Counted from the stretch's first letter, positions 41,370-50,746 are shown. The stretch is 64,000 nt of DNA from Candidatus Nitrosotenuis chungbukensis (GCF_000685395.1 NZ_AVSQ01000015.1:62001-126000), one strand, 5' to 3'. Program-made: numbers and translations. Notes: generated from the letters alone by a model not told the origin.

Positions 41370-41921
41370 ATGCTGAAATTGAGCCTATCGACAAAGACTA
41401 AAGCCAATTCATGTTTGTTCTGTGGCGACATTCTAAGATCTCCCTCAAAATGTCAGTATTGCGGCTTCAAATTCTGCGAAGATCACATGTCGACTGACAA
41501 TCATCAGTGTGGCAAGACAAGATATGCTGAATATGTCAGAAAAACAAGTGTTGGCGACGTCCCAAATCTCGCATCTGGCATGTTTGCAGTGGTTTGTGAT
41601 ACATGCGGCTACAGGTCTGCAAAAGGCTTGCTGATTGAATTTGCAGGCGAGGAACTAATCCAGCACATGCAAATTATTGGATGTGCAACTAATGTCTTCT
41701 TAGAAGAAGTGGGCGGTTCTCCACAATTCAATTCCCAGACAATTGAAACAAAATCAAACGAGCAAAAAATTGCTCAGTCGATAGCACCGCTTGGCGATTC
41801 TGAGGAAAACGGGAGCATCATTGATCAATTAACTAAGCTCGCCTCTCTAAAAGAAAAAGGTGTCTTATCAAATGAGGAATTTTTGTTTATCAAAAAGGAA
41901 ATTATCAAAAAACTGCAATAG
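41370..41921 (+). CDS. AN1-type zinc finger protein with C-terminal SHOCT-like segment
   Basis: 183 residues. The N-terminal AN1-like finger has the ligands CLFC, CQYC, FCEDHM and H-x-C (residues about 15-47). A central region contains VVCDTCGYRS and a conserved GEELIQHMQI..GC segment. The last 30 residues (IDQLTKLASLKEKGVLSNEEF) match the SHOCT motif, a short oligomerisation helix pair. AN1 fingers occur in ubiquitin/stress proteins in eukaryotes; the archaeal role is unknown. Confidence 0.82.
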   Translation: MLKLSLSTKTKANSCLFCGDILRSPSKCQYCGFKFCEDHMSTDNHQCGKTRYAEYVRKTSVGDVPNLASGMFAVVCDTCGYRSAKGLLIEFAGEELIQHMQIIGCATNVFLEEVGGSPQFNSQTIETKSNEQKIAQSIAPLGDSEENGSIIDQLTKLASLKEKGVLSNEEFLFIKKEIIKKLQ

Positions 41922-41922
41922 G

Positions 41923-42789
41923 TTATTCAGCATGATCTTTTTTTTGTGATTCTAAGGCTGCAAGAATTTTTTTTGTTTCTTGGTGTTCTGCGCGCTCCCT
42001 TTGAAGTGCAACCTTGAGCACTTCTAACTCCTTTTGCGTTGCAAGAATTTTGGCATTAAGTGATGATACGACAGAGCTTGCTGCTGCAACGATGTTCTTT
42101 GGCGCGGTCCTGTCTCCTACATTTACCATTTGGCTTTCAATGAACTTGAGTTCCTTTTTTGCAAATTCAATTTCCTTTTTCTTTGTAGCGTGCTCTTTTC
42201 TTATGTCTGAAATTTCCTTTCTTGCAGATTCCAGCTCGGAGTTCGCCTTGATCAATTCTTGGCTTATGCTGTCGTAATCCTTCTTGCCCTCTTCCTGCGA
42301 TTTCTGAATTATCTTATTTTGCAACCTCAATTCCTCTGACTCTGTCTTGTACTTGACATACTCTGCACGCGCTGCATCCAAGTCTGACTTTGCTTTTTTC
42401 AGTTCGTCAAGAACTGCTCTTTTTTCATCGTGCTCCTTTTTGATTGATTCTAGTTCTGATTTTGAGGAATTGATTTTTTGCAAAATCTGGTCGTGCTGAG
42501 ATCTGGCCGACTCGAACTCTGCTCTTTTTTCATTCATTTCTTTTTTTGAGGACATTAGCAAGCCAATTGTCTGCTCATACTCTCCCTTCACCGTAGCGAG
42601 TTTTTGAGAAATTGAGTCGAGGTGGTCTGCCTTTGATTTGATCTCTGCCTCAAGATACGAGACTTCGTTTGCCAGCTGCTCTTTTTGAATTTCTTCGGGA
42701 CTCTTTATGCGTATTTGCTCTGCTGGTGCCTCAGATGTCTCTGCGACCTGCTCTGTTTCCTCTTTTTTTGTACGTCTGAAGAGTCCCAT
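41923..42789 (-). CDS. Long coiled-coil protein
   Basis: 288 residues, almost entirely heptad-type helix from about 35 to 285 (repeats rich in K/E/L/S such as ELESIKKEHDEKRAVLDELKKAKSDL). The basic N-terminus MGLFRRTKKEE precedes an acidic, Ala-rich linker. It is soluble and could be a structural or SMC-like accessory protein, but family is not recognised. It converges on the AN1 gene with 1 base between stops. Confidence 0.78.
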   Translation of the reverse strand: MGLFRRTKKEETEQVAETSEAPAEQIRIKSPEEIQKEQLANEVSYLEAEIKSKADHLDSISQKLATVKGEYEQTIGLLMSSKKEMNEKRAEFESARSQHDQILQKINSSKSELESIKKEHDEKRAVLDELKKAKSDLDAARAEYVKYKTESEELRLQNKIIQKSQEEGKKDYDSISQELIKANSELESARKEISDIRKEHATKKKEIEFAKKELKFIESQMVNVGDRTAPKNIVAAASSVVSSLNAKILATQKELEVLKVALQRERAEHQETKKILAALESQKKDHAE

Positions 42790-42832
42790 GGTATAATCAC
42801 TCTATCTTAGATGTGGAGATGAATATTTCTAT

Positions 42833-43018
42833 TCACTTTCGTATGAATCGGAGGTAAAATCCTAGTCCGCCAATTGCAAAGCCAAGGGCTATCATGGAAA
42901 AACCAATCTCTGGTCTGTCTGCAAACCATGTTGGGGAAACTATGAAAAGAACTGCGCCCAAAATGATGAGTAAAAACGCTCCGCTCTTTTTTGGCTTGTT
43001 GTGTTCGGAGTGTGCCAT
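42833..43018 (-). CDS. Small two-helix membrane protein (61 aa)
   Basis: A short basic N-terminus (HSEHNKPKKSG) followed by two membrane helices (AFLLIILGAVLFIVSP and GFSMIALGFAIGGLGFYL). It begins 1 base after the lysyl-tRNA synthetase stop, so it is probably co-transcribed. Function unknown. Confidence 0.7.
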   Translation of the reverse strand: MAHSEHNKPKKSGAFLLIILGAVLFIVSPTWFADRPEIGFSMIALGFAIGGLGFYLRFIRK

Positions 43019-43019
43019 T

Positions 43020-44612
43020 TTAGGTGTACTTCCCTATTGTTTGCGCCACTTTGTTTCTGCCAATGTCCATGATGAATGGTCCTATTTTCGGCCCGCGGCT
43101 TGCTCCAAGAATTATCTGGTACAGTGTCATGAAAAAGTCCTTTGGCAAGACATTGTTCTCTTTGGCAATGTTGTAAATTGCATTTTGTAGATCTTCGGGA
43201 TCTTTTTCTGCCACAAGAACATCCACAAGTTTTCTTAACGCGTTTTTTGTTGCATCGTTTATCTGAATCTGCATGATCTCTTGCTCTTCAAAGTCATCAG
43301 CATAGTTTCCGGCAAGTTGGATTATCTGGTCTATGTATGGATCTGGGTTTTTTATGACACCGTAATCGATGAGTTTTTTCGTAATTCTGTTCACCCTGTC
43401 TTCTTTGAATATGCGCCCAAGCTCGATTAGCAATCTGTAGTTTACGTGAATTGATGGCGTTTTTGGGACGTTTAGCAAATTTGTGTACTCGTACAACCCT
43501 TTTGTTCTTGCAGTCTTTGCCTCGTTGTCAAGCTTGACTTTTCCAAAGTATACGTCCTCGATTTCATTATACTCGTCCATCAAAGTTGGAATGTCCTCAA
43601 AGCCTAGCTCTCTTGCACCTGTGATTCTCTTGTATAACAAAAGAAGCATTGATTTTGGAGTTCCGTATTTTAGCCATTTTTGCGAGGTCACTACATTTCC
43701 AAGCGATTTTGAAATCTTTTTTCCACCCTTGTCCAAAAACATCTCGTATTTTACGTGGTGTGGGTGTGGGTGATTCAGTATTTCGTCTGATACCCAATCG
43801 TTTACTCTGACAGAATCCATGATGTCTTTCCCGTATGCCTCAAATCTGATGTCAAATGCGTGCCATCTCGCAGCAAATTCTACCTTCCATGCAAGTTTTC
43901 CCAAGTCCTTTGTGATGTCTGCCTCCCCCTCATGACCACATCCTTTGAGCATTTTGGAGCCAATCTCTGCCTCATGGCATCTGTATTTTATCTTCATCTC
44001 ATCTGGAATGTATTCGTAGGATTCTGCAGTGTACAGTCTATTGCAATTTGCGCAGACTGGGTAGTATGGCAAATATTTTTGGTATTTCTCTTGGCCTACA
44101 AGCTCTGCAATTTTGGTTCCGATCTTTTCGCTGTTTGTTAGAATTGTGTGGATTTGGTCCTTGAGCAATCCATTTTTGTAAGTATCTCGCGCGCGCCTAA
44201 AATCATATTTTATTCCGAGATTGTCTAATCCGTCAAGCAAAAGGCTGCTCATGTGCATGCCGTACGAGTCGTGACATCCAAACGGGTCTGGAATTAGTGA
44301 CACGGGTTTTGCGATGTGTTCGCCAAGCCAGTCTGGCAGCCCTTCTGGTATTTTTCTTAGTCCGTCTAAATCGTCTGAATAAGCAACAAGTTCTGACTTG
44401 TATCCAAAGTTTTCAAGTGCAAGCTTTACGCCATATGCCCGTACTGCATCTCCGAGGCTGCCGATGTGCGGAATTCCAGATGCGCCAAGGCCGCTTTCGA
44501 CTCTCAACATGCTGGTGCTCCGTCCAAGCTGCTGCTCTCGCTCTATCATTTCGTGGGCAAGCTTGTCAATCCAGGTGCCCCTGCCGATAATTTTCTGGTC
44601 GTCTTCTGACAT
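43020..44612 (-). CDS. lysS: Lysyl-tRNA synthetase, class I
   Basis: About 530 residues from the ATG at 44612. This is the archaeal class I LysRS: HIGH-like GIPHIGSLGD near the N-terminus, KISKSLGN as the KMSKS loop, four cysteines of a zinc-binding insert (CANC ... CHEAEIGSKMLKGC) and a C-terminal helical anticodon-binding region. The start is chosen because the upstream TTG at 44648 lies inside the elp3 gene. The same short symbol is used for the homocitrate synthase at 10677; they are unrelated. Confidence 0.94.
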   Translation of the reverse strand: MSEDDQKIIGRGTWIDKLAHEMIEREQQLGRSTSMLRVESGLGASGIPHIGSLGDAVRAYGVKLALENFGYKSELVAYSDDLDGLRKIPEGLPDWLGEHIAKPVSLIPDPFGCHDSYGMHMSSLLLDGLDNLGIKYDFRRARDTYKNGLLKDQIHTILTNSEKIGTKIAELVGQEKYQKYLPYYPVCANCNRLYTAESYEYIPDEMKIKYRCHEAEIGSKMLKGCGHEGEADITKDLGKLAWKVEFAARWHAFDIRFEAYGKDIMDSVRVNDWVSDEILNHPHPHHVKYEMFLDKGGKKISKSLGNVVTSQKWLKYGTPKSMLLLLYKRITGARELGFEDIPTLMDEYNEIEDVYFGKVKLDNEAKTARTKGLYEYTNLLNVPKTPSIHVNYRLLIELGRIFKEDRVNRITKKLIDYGVIKNPDPYIDQIIQLAGNYADDFEEQEIMQIQINDATKNALRKLVDVLVAEKDPEDLQNAIYNIAKENNVLPKDFFMTLYQIILGASRGPKIGPFIMDIGRNKVAQTIGKYT

Positions 44613-44616
44613 TCTA

Positions 44617-46197
44617 TCACACCAATGATTTTGCCATATATGGACCATCCATAAAATAGCCCAGTTTTCTGTAGTACTCCCGTGTACCTACTGCACTGAT
44701 CACCAAAAGCTTTTTCGCGTCAAATTCTTCACTTGATATTCTTTCTGCCTCACTCATCAGTTTTTTGCCAAAGCCGGAATGCTGGATTTCGCCTTCCTCG
44801 CGTTCGCCAATCTTTAATGACTTTCCATATACGTGAAGCTCGCGAACAATACACGTATTGCCTGCTATCTCTTTTCTGTGTGCTTTCTCGCTTGGTTTTC
44901 TTAGCCTCAAAAATCCATAAATCTTGTCATCAGCGTCATCATACGACAAGAAAACCTCGCTTCCTCCAGACGACGCATAGTTTTCCCTGTGTAATGAAAT
45001 CTCGCTTGAATCGTGGTTGTCTCGCAGTCCCACCTCCCTGCATCTGATGCACCTACAAGAAATGTTTTGCCTTTTTAGATTCTCGTGTACTATTTGTCTA
45101 AAGTTTCCTGATTTTGGGCCCGCGATAATTTCTCCAGGTGATATTTCTCTTTGGACCCTCATTATTCTGACCCATCTTGGGATGTTTCTCTTGACTTCGG
45201 TCAAAACCCTGATCATGTCGTCATCAGAATACGGCATGTATTTTCCATCAAGATATTCTTTGTACAGTGGAGTTTTCTGAAGCACTAGCGACGGATAGAT
45301 CTTTAACATGTCTGGTCTTAGCTCTTCGTCTTCGAAGAGTTTTCTAAAATCTGCAATGTCTCCCTCCGGACTCATGGTAGGGAGGCCTGGCATCATATGT
45401 GCAACAAGTTTGTATCCTGCATCTTTTGACATCTGAAACGATTCCACGACATCCGCATACGTGTGGCCCCTGTTTACTATCTTGTATACTCGTTCTTGAA
45501 GACTTTGAACGCCAATCTCTACTCTTGTCACCCCGTACTCTAGCATCATGTCGATGTGTTCTTTTTTGCAATAGTCTGGTTTCGTCTCAATTGTAAATCC
45601 GACGCTCCTGATCTCCGCGTTTTCGTTGTTTGTCTTTGCTTGCTCAAGATCATGCGAGTCAAATCCGTTTAGTGCATCATAACACGATTTTATGAAATCT
45701 CGTTGGTAGTCTTTTGGCATGAACAAGAACGTGCCACCTACTATGACTAGCTCCATCTTTGTCGGATCGTGCCCGTATGCAACCAGCTTTTCAATTTTTG
45801 ATATGATTTGTTTTTTTGGATCGTACTGGCTCTCAATTGCATTAATCGTTGATGGCTCGTTACCAGTGTAGCTGTTTGGCGAGTTGGATTCTATTCCTCC
45901 GGGGCAGTATGTGCATCTTCCATGCGGGCACGCATACGGCTTTGGCATTAATGCAATCACCGCTACGCCTGATGCCGTCTTGACTGGTTTTTTCAATAAC
46001 ACTCTTGACAGTTTGGCATAATCGTTCCCGGACACTGTTGCCAAAATTTCGTGATTTCTTGGAATGCGCTCAAGTGAGTATTTTGTGCATATTTTTTTGA
46101 TTTGTGATTTTACCTCGTTTTTGTTAGGCGAGCTTATCAAAAGCAGATTTTGTGAAATTTCAGAGCATGCCTTGGAAAACACCATACTTTGTTGCAA
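44617..46197 (-). CDS. elp3: Elp3 tRNA uridine acetyltransferase
   Basis: 526 residues. Elp3 modifies wobble uridine (cm5U) in tRNA using acetyl-CoA and radical chemistry. It has a radical SAM cluster motif C-x4-C-x2-C (Cys90, Cys95, Cys98 in CPHGRCTYCPGG), the ELVIVGGTFLFMPKDYQRDF segment, and a C-terminal GNAT domain (HSGFGKKLMSEAERIS). Archaea have Elp3 without other Elongator subunits. It precedes lysS by 4 bases. Confidence 0.95.
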   Translation of the reverse strand: MQQSMVFSKACSEISQNLLLISSPNKNEVKSQIKKICTKYSLERIPRNHEILATVSGNDYAKLSRVLLKKPVKTASGVAVIALMPKPYACPHGRCTYCPGGIESNSPNSYTGNEPSTINAIESQYDPKKQIISKIEKLVAYGHDPTKMELVIVGGTFLFMPKDYQRDFIKSCYDALNGFDSHDLEQAKTNNENAEIRSVGFTIETKPDYCKKEHIDMMLEYGVTRVEIGVQSLQERVYKIVNRGHTYADVVESFQMSKDAGYKLVAHMMPGLPTMSPEGDIADFRKLFEDEELRPDMLKIYPSLVLQKTPLYKEYLDGKYMPYSDDDMIRVLTEVKRNIPRWVRIMRVQREISPGEIIAGPKSGNFRQIVHENLKRQNISCRCIRCREVGLRDNHDSSEISLHRENYASSGGSEVFLSYDDADDKIYGFLRLRKPSEKAHRKEIAGNTCIVRELHVYGKSLKIGEREEGEIQHSGFGKKLMSEAERISSEEFDAKKLLVISAVGTREYYRKLGYFMDGPYMAKSLV

Positions 46198-46241
46198 TGA
46201 TTTTTGGTATACTCATGGCCTTAAATTTGTTAAATGAGGCA

Positions 46242-46634
46242 CTAGCGTCTCTTTGATACTGTTCGTCTCTTTGTTTTGACTTTCTTTGCTTTTTTTGGCC
46301 TTGATTTTTTTACCTTTTTCTTTGTCGGTTTTTTTACCTTGCCTTTTTTCTTTGCGGCATTCCTTTTTCCTTTTATGGGATTTGATTTTTTTGCAGTGCC
46401 TGGGAGTGGTTCCTCAAGATCCTTTTTCATTTTGAGGTTCTTTAGCTGTACGAGTTCAATTCTGGTCCTTGCGCTAAGGTGAGCAAGCTCCGGATCGATC
46501 ATTGATACTGTGTTTCCATGTTCAGTAAAGCATTGGGCGTGAAAGACTTTGCCCTTTTGATAATCCATGTCTTCTCTTGAAACACCTTGCTTGCAGATTA
46601 CACACATGTCTACAAAGTCTTTACCGGCAGCCAT
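46242..46634 (-). CDS. Zinc-finger protein with a long basic tail
   Basis: 130 residues. Residues about 8-40 carry a LIM/treble-clef-like finger: C-V-I-C, then H-x2-C and a following His (FHAQCFTEH). The last ~50 residues are Lys-rich with Pro/Ala spacing (KKKGKVKKPTKKKVKKSRP), like the tail of histone H1 or basic chromatin proteins. Likely binds nucleic acid. Family not recognised. Confidence 0.75.
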   Translation of the reverse strand: MAAGKDFVDMCVICKQGVSREDMDYQKGKVFHAQCFTEHGNTVSMIDPELAHLSARTRIELVQLKNLKMKKDLEEPLPGTAKKSNPIKGKRNAAKKKGKVKKPTKKKVKKSRPKKAKKVKTKRRTVSKRR

Positions 46635-46689
46635 TGTTACTCGAATTTTTTGGTCTAATTTTAATATTTTTTAAATCAACTTTTAAAAA

Positions 46690-47892
46690 TCAAGATGTCT
46701 TTGCACCGATTTCTTTTCTATATTCTAATTTTAACCAAATTGGAGTTATCAGTGTGGTGACTGCCACCATTATAATGATTGTAGAGTACACGTCTGAAGT
46801 CAGAACGCCGCTGGTAAGGCCGACTCCTGCAACTATGAGGCCAACTTCCCCTCTTGATATCATGCCGATCCCAACCCGCTTTGCCTGCTGTTTGTTTCTG
46901 AGAAATATCCATGCTGGTAATCCACATCCTGCCAATTTTGTAATAATTGCAACTGCTATTACTATTGCAGCAAGAATCAGTATCTCCGGGCTCAGTCCCC
47001 TAAAGTCTACTTGTGCGCCTATTATTGCAAAAAACAAAGGTGCAAAGATCAGGCCTAGTTTGCTAATGTAGTGCTCGACTCTCTCAAAGACTTTTGATGA
47101 CGCAAGCGCCATTCCTACAACAAACGAACCTAGTATCGGGGATAGGCCGATTGACGCTGCCAATCCTGCGGTTCCAAAAAACACGGCAGTTACCACCCCC
47201 TCAACGCTTCCTCCTGCCTTCCACATGCCTGAAGATGCAATTTTTGGGACAACAAAAATGGCGACAATTGCCATTGCTGCAAAGAATCCAAGTACCTTCA
47301 AAATGGTAAATGAAATTTCAGCTACATCAACAGTGTCCGTTCCGCCTCCGATCGATGTTACAATTGAGAGGACTGCAATTGCTAAAATGTCGTCAACTAC
47401 TGCCGCTCCGATTATCAGCCTCGCTTCTGCGCTTTTCAGTTTACCGAACTCACTTAGCACTTGAACTGAAATTGCAATGCTGGTAGCTGTTAGTGCCGTG
47501 GCCACAAGCATTGCCTGATACGCATGAAATCCAAATAATTGAAACACGAAAAATCCCACAAAAAATGGCACGATTACTCCCAAGGTGCCTACTGTAAATG
47601 ATGCCTTGCCGCCCCTGAGGAACTCGCGCGGAGTCATTTCAAGTCCTGCCATGAACAAAATCACGATGGCCCCTATCTCGCCTAGAATCTTTATTTCTCC
47701 GCTTAGTTGCAGTATCGTCTCTCCGCCTATTGTGAAGAACGAGCCAAATGCAAAGGGGCCTACAATCATTCCAGCTATGAGCTCGCCTAAAACGATTGGA
47801 AGCTTGAGCCTTACAAATAATTCTGCCATCAGCTTTGCGGCAAACAGCAATATGCAAACGCCGATGACTACCTGAATGAACTGATCTTCCAT
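46690..47892 (-). CDS. Kef-type cation/proton antiporter (CPA2)
   Basis: 400 residues with about 12-13 membrane helices and the CPA2 signatures LPIVLGELIAGMIVGPFAFG and ARLIIGAAVVDDILAIAVL (the paired acidic residues for ion exchange). There is no C-terminal RCK/TrkA-N domain. It probably exchanges Na+ or K+ for H+ in the membrane. Confidence 0.92.
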   Translation of the reverse strand: MEDQFIQVVIGVCILLFAAKLMAELFVRLKLPIVLGELIAGMIVGPFAFGSFFTIGGETILQLSGEIKILGEIGAIVILFMAGLEMTPREFLRGGKASFTVGTLGVIVPFFVGFFVFQLFGFHAYQAMLVATALTATSIAISVQVLSEFGKLKSAEARLIIGAAVVDDILAIAVLSIVTSIGGGTDTVDVAEISFTILKVLGFFAAMAIVAIFVVPKIASSGMWKAGGSVEGVVTAVFFGTAGLAASIGLSPILGSFVVGMALASSKVFERVEHYISKLGLIFAPLFFAIIGAQVDFRGLSPEILILAAIVIAVAIITKLAGCGLPAWIFLRNKQQAKRVGIGMISRGEVGLIVAGVGLTSGVLTSDVYSTIIIMVAVTTLITPIWLKLEYRKEIGAKTS

Positions 47893-47963
47893 GACGAATC
47901 ACAGGATTCTGTCTTTGGTAATATAAGAAATCATTGATTAAAAATGATGAAATTTTAGTCTAA

Positions 47964-48989
47964 TTATGCGAGTTTTTTTGAGTTCACAAAGACGCCTTTT
48001 TTGTTTGTGATGTGGCCAACCTCTTGGCTTTTGAGATTGTGCTTTTTACAAATAGCAATCACTTGATCTGAATATCTTTTTGGCACGATGACACAAAATC
48101 CCACCCCCATGTTGAAAGTCTTGTACATCTCGTCCTGCTTTACCCCCATGTTCTCGATTAGCTGCATTATTTTTGGGGGTTCTGGCATGGAATCAAGCCA
48201 AAATCCTGCCGTCTTTAGTCTGAGCAGTTTGGTAAATGCTCCGCCTGTTATGTTTGCAAGTCCGTGAACTTGGCACTTTGAAATGATTTCGAGAACCGGC
48301 CTTACGTAAATCTCAGTTGGGGTTAGGAGGGCGTCGCCAATTCTGCCTATGCCTTTTACCGTATCTTTTATGGAGTATTTTTTGAGCAGGGCCTTTCTTG
48401 CCAGTGAATACCCGTTGGAATGGATTCCTGTGCTCTGAATGCCGACTATCCTATCGCCGTCTGTTATCTTGTTTCCAAGTATGGTCTTGTTTTTTTCAAC
48501 AAGTCCTGCCACCATTCCTGCAAGATCAAACGCAAATTTCTTTTCTAAAAACAGGTCCGGCATTATCGCCGTTTCCCCGCCCACTATTGGCACGTCTGCC
48601 TTTTTTGCACCAGCTGCCAGGCCCTTTGCAATTTCGACAAAAATGGGCTCGTTGTTCTGATTTGCCGCAATATAGTCGACAAACGAAACCGGCTTTGCGC
48701 CAATACATATTATGTCATTTACGTTCATCGCAACGCAGTCTATTCCTATGGTGTCGTATTTTTTTAGCAAATTTGCAATTATGACCTTGGTGCCGACCCC
48801 ATCTGTATGTGTCGCCAAAAGCTTTCCGCCGTGAATCTCAACTAGTCCTGCATAGTGACCAAAGCCTGACTTGACCTTTTGTCCCATGTGCGTTGACGCG
48901 ATTATTTTGCCAATTGATGACTGGCTTTTCTTTATCTTTTCTACGTCGACTCCTGCGTCCTTGTAGGTGAGGCCCATGTTATTTTGCAT
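47964..48989 (-). CDS. purM: Phosphoribosylformylglycinamidine cyclo-ligase
   Basis: PurM closes the imidazole ring (AIR synthase) in purine synthesis. About 341 residues: MGLTYKDAGVDVEK, the ATP/substrate motifs TDGVGTKVIIA and PIVGGETAIMPDL, and the C-terminal VGFCVIVPK. The ATG at 48989 is taken as start (48977 is the alternative). No other purine gene is adjacent. Confidence 0.95.
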   Translation of the reverse strand: MQNNMGLTYKDAGVDVEKIKKSQSSIGKIIASTHMGQKVKSGFGHYAGLVEIHGGKLLATHTDGVGTKVIIANLLKKYDTIGIDCVAMNVNDIICIGAKPVSFVDYIAANQNNEPIFVEIAKGLAAGAKKADVPIVGGETAIMPDLFLEKKFAFDLAGMVAGLVEKNKTILGNKITDGDRIVGIQSTGIHSNGYSLARKALLKKYSIKDTVKGIGRIGDALLTPTEIYVRPVLEIISKCQVHGLANITGGAFTKLLRLKTAGFWLDSMPEPPKIMQLIENMGVKQDEMYKTFNMGVGFCVIVPKRYSDQVIAICKKHNLKSQEVGHITNKKGVFVNSKKLA

Positions 48990-49037
48990 TCTCAATGTGG
49001 ATAAAAGTACTTTGTCACATGTAGATTACGCATAATC

Positions 49038-49763
49038 TCACATGTACATTCCAGAATCTGCCTGTCGGTGTTCTTTGTATTTTTCTGAGAGCTCCTTGAA
49101 TTCTATTCCTATCTTTTCACTTTCGCTTCTCAAATCGGACGCATCGATTCCAGTGCCGTAGACTTTGTTTACTGCGTCAATGAGCGTGGCAGCTGCAAGC
49201 GGATCTGGACTGATGTGGCTTGCCTTCACAAGCAGAGTTATTGCGCGAATCTTTCGCATTATGCACTCGTTTAGAATGCTTCCGGGGATCCCAGTGATGA
49301 ATCCCTGCGAGATCATGCTTATTCCTTTTTCTGACATTATTCTGCACAGGTCTTCTTCTGCTGCACAAAAAATCTTCTCATCGTGCTCGTCACTTGCCAC
49401 CCCGTCTAGGATTACGACTTCTTTTGTTCCCTTGCTTTGGGCCCAGTCTAGGATGGTGGACGCAATGTTGTAGAGTCCCTCCATTCTGAGGGGGACCTCG
49501 CAAATTATTGCGCAGACCGTTCCATTTTTGTTAGAGTAGAACCGAAATGGGTGCCTTAGCCTGCCCTGAATGAACACTGTTGATGGCGGGAGAAACTTTG
49601 AGCGCAAATATCCGACCTCGTTCATCTTTAACTTCTCAATCATGTATCCGACAGAGAGCGGTCCTGCTAGGCCTGGGCCGACAAACCCTGCAAAAATTAT
49701 CGGGCTTTTGTAGTTGATTTTTTTTATCTCAAGTACGTGATCCTCTGGGACGTTTTGCCGCAT
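49038..49763 (-). CDS. PAC2-family proteasome assembly chaperone with C-terminal HbYX
   Basis: 241 residues of the PAC2 family (SPIIFAGFVGPGLAGPLSVGYMI, VVILDGVASDEHDEK, GFITGIPGSILNE). Archaeal PAC2 proteins related to PbaA/PbaB help assemble or gate the 20S proteasome. The C-terminus ends S-G-M-Y-M, which matches the HbYX (hydrophobic-Tyr-any) motif used to dock into the proteasome alpha ring. A second PAC2 protein at 58992 lacks this ending. Confidence 0.85.
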   Translation of the reverse strand: MRQNVPEDHVLEIKKINYKSPIIFAGFVGPGLAGPLSVGYMIEKLKMNEVGYLRSKFLPPSTVFIQGRLRHPFRFYSNKNGTVCAIICEVPLRMEGLYNIASTILDWAQSKGTKEVVILDGVASDEHDEKIFCAAEEDLCRIMSEKGISMISQGFITGIPGSILNECIMRKIRAITLLVKASHISPDPLAAATLIDAVNKVYGTGIDASDLRSESEKIGIEFKELSEKYKEHRQADSGMYM

Positions 49764-49787
49764 TATGCCTTTCGGGTTTTTCTCTGT

Positions 49788-50132
49788 CTAATTACTTTTT
49801 TGCATAAAGAGATCAAGCATCCTTCTGCCCCTGTCTGTAAGTGAATACACTACATTTGGGCCGATGATCTCCTTGCTTACAAAATTATATTCTACGCAGA
49901 GGTGGAGATAGTTCAGAAATGATCGTTTCATGCGAATTTTTGAATTTGTGTAAAGATTAGAAAATGTCATTGGATTGCATCTTAGCTGATACAAAAGCTT
50001 CAGAAGCGAAAGCGTACTGAAATCACGAGTGCGGGCCTTTACTGCATCTAGGATCTGCTCCTCACGCGTTATGATGAAATCTTCAAAATGATCTGCAATC
50101 TCGACTGGGATGTATGTCATTCTTGCCTTCAT
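49788..50132 (-). CDS. Winged-helix protein (114 aa)
   Basis: A small winged-helix protein: FSTLSLLKLLYQLRCNPMTFSNLYTNSKI, YLHLCVEYNFVSKEIIGPN and a VVYSLTDRGRRMLDLF end, typical of archaeal regulators of the ArnR/PadR-like kind. It lies 24 bases upstream of the PAC2 gene on the same strand. Targets unknown. Confidence 0.8.
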   Translation of the reverse strand: MKARMTYIPVEIADHFEDFIITREEQILDAVKARTRDFSTLSLLKLLYQLRCNPMTFSNLYTNSKIRMKRSFLNYLHLCVEYNFVSKEIIGPNVVYSLTDRGRRMLDLFMQKSN

Positions 50133-50239
50133 GTTACCGTATGGTACGGTATATTACCATATTAAGGTTAGCTTAAAATTTTATTGATCTTGTGATAGTT
50201 TTTTTAAACAAACGTCTACGCTGGGAAAAACTTGAAAGT

Positions 50240-50335
50240 TTACGCTGCTATATCAAGCGGCTTTGCCTGTCTTCGCATTTTTGCTATTACTGCTGCAAGC
50301 TGTGCTGCGTGAATCTCGTCTAGCGTCTCACACAT
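50240..50335 (-). CDS. Possible micro-protein (31 aa)
   Basis: A 31-residue helical frame (starts MCETLDEIHAAQLAAVIAKM, ends PLDIAA) in a 317-base gap. Composition is protein-like, but no Shine-Dalgarno or well-spaced TATA box decides the start. A small inverted repeat TGCGG-CAAAAT-CCGCA (50364-50379 region) lies upstream. Low confidence. Confidence 0.3.
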   Translation of the reverse strand: MCETLDEIHAAQLAAVIAKMRRQAKPLDIAA

Positions 50336-50399
50336 GAATCCGCTGTGGCTCTGCGGTACTTAATCTTATGCGGCAAAATCCGCATCACTTTAAAATCTG

Positions 50400-50432
50400 A
50401 ATAAGAAAAAGAAAAAAAAAGAAAAATCTTAA
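50400..50432 (-). terminator. T-rich terminator of the TRAM gene
   Basis: On the minus strand the DNA directly after the TRAM gene is a run of T interrupted by single C residues (A-rich on the plus strand), typical of archaeal intrinsic termination. Confidence 0.55.
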
Positions 50433-50449
50433 TGATTTAGTTTTTATGT

Positions 50450-50746
50450 TTATACCATTTCTGCAATTGCGAAACGTCTGCCAACTTGTGTGATCTTGAT
50501 TTTTGCATCTTGACCAGGTTGTCCACCTTTCACAAATATGACGAATCCGTCTACCTTTGCTATTCCGTCGCCCTGTCTGCTGGTTTCGGTGATGGATACA
50601 TCGTATTCTTTACCAGTTTCTACTGGTTTTGGAGTGTCGTCAAATTGTCTATCGTTGTTAAAACGTCTGCCGCCACCGCCACCTCCTCTGTATCCTCCGC
50701 CAAACCTTCGATTATTTTGTCGATCGGAATTATCGTTAAAGCTCAT
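50450..50746 (-). CDS. TRAM-domain RNA-binding protein with Gly/Arg-rich N-terminus
   Basis: 98 residues. The N-terminal 35 are disordered with an RGG-like stretch (RRFGGGYRGGGGGGRRF); residues about 45-98 are a TRAM domain (YDVSITETSRQGDGIAKVDGFVIFVKGGQPGQ). Small archaeal TRAM proteins act as RNA chaperones, possibly replacing cold-shock proteins. The N-terminal Gly/Arg tract would strengthen RNA binding. GGAGG precedes the ATG and a T-rich terminator follows. Confidence 0.88.
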   Translation of the reverse strand: MSFNDNSDRQNNRRFGGGYRGGGGGGRRFNNDRQFDDTPKPVETGKEYDVSITETSRQGDGIAKVDGFVIFVKGGQPGQDAKIKITQVGRRFAIAEMV

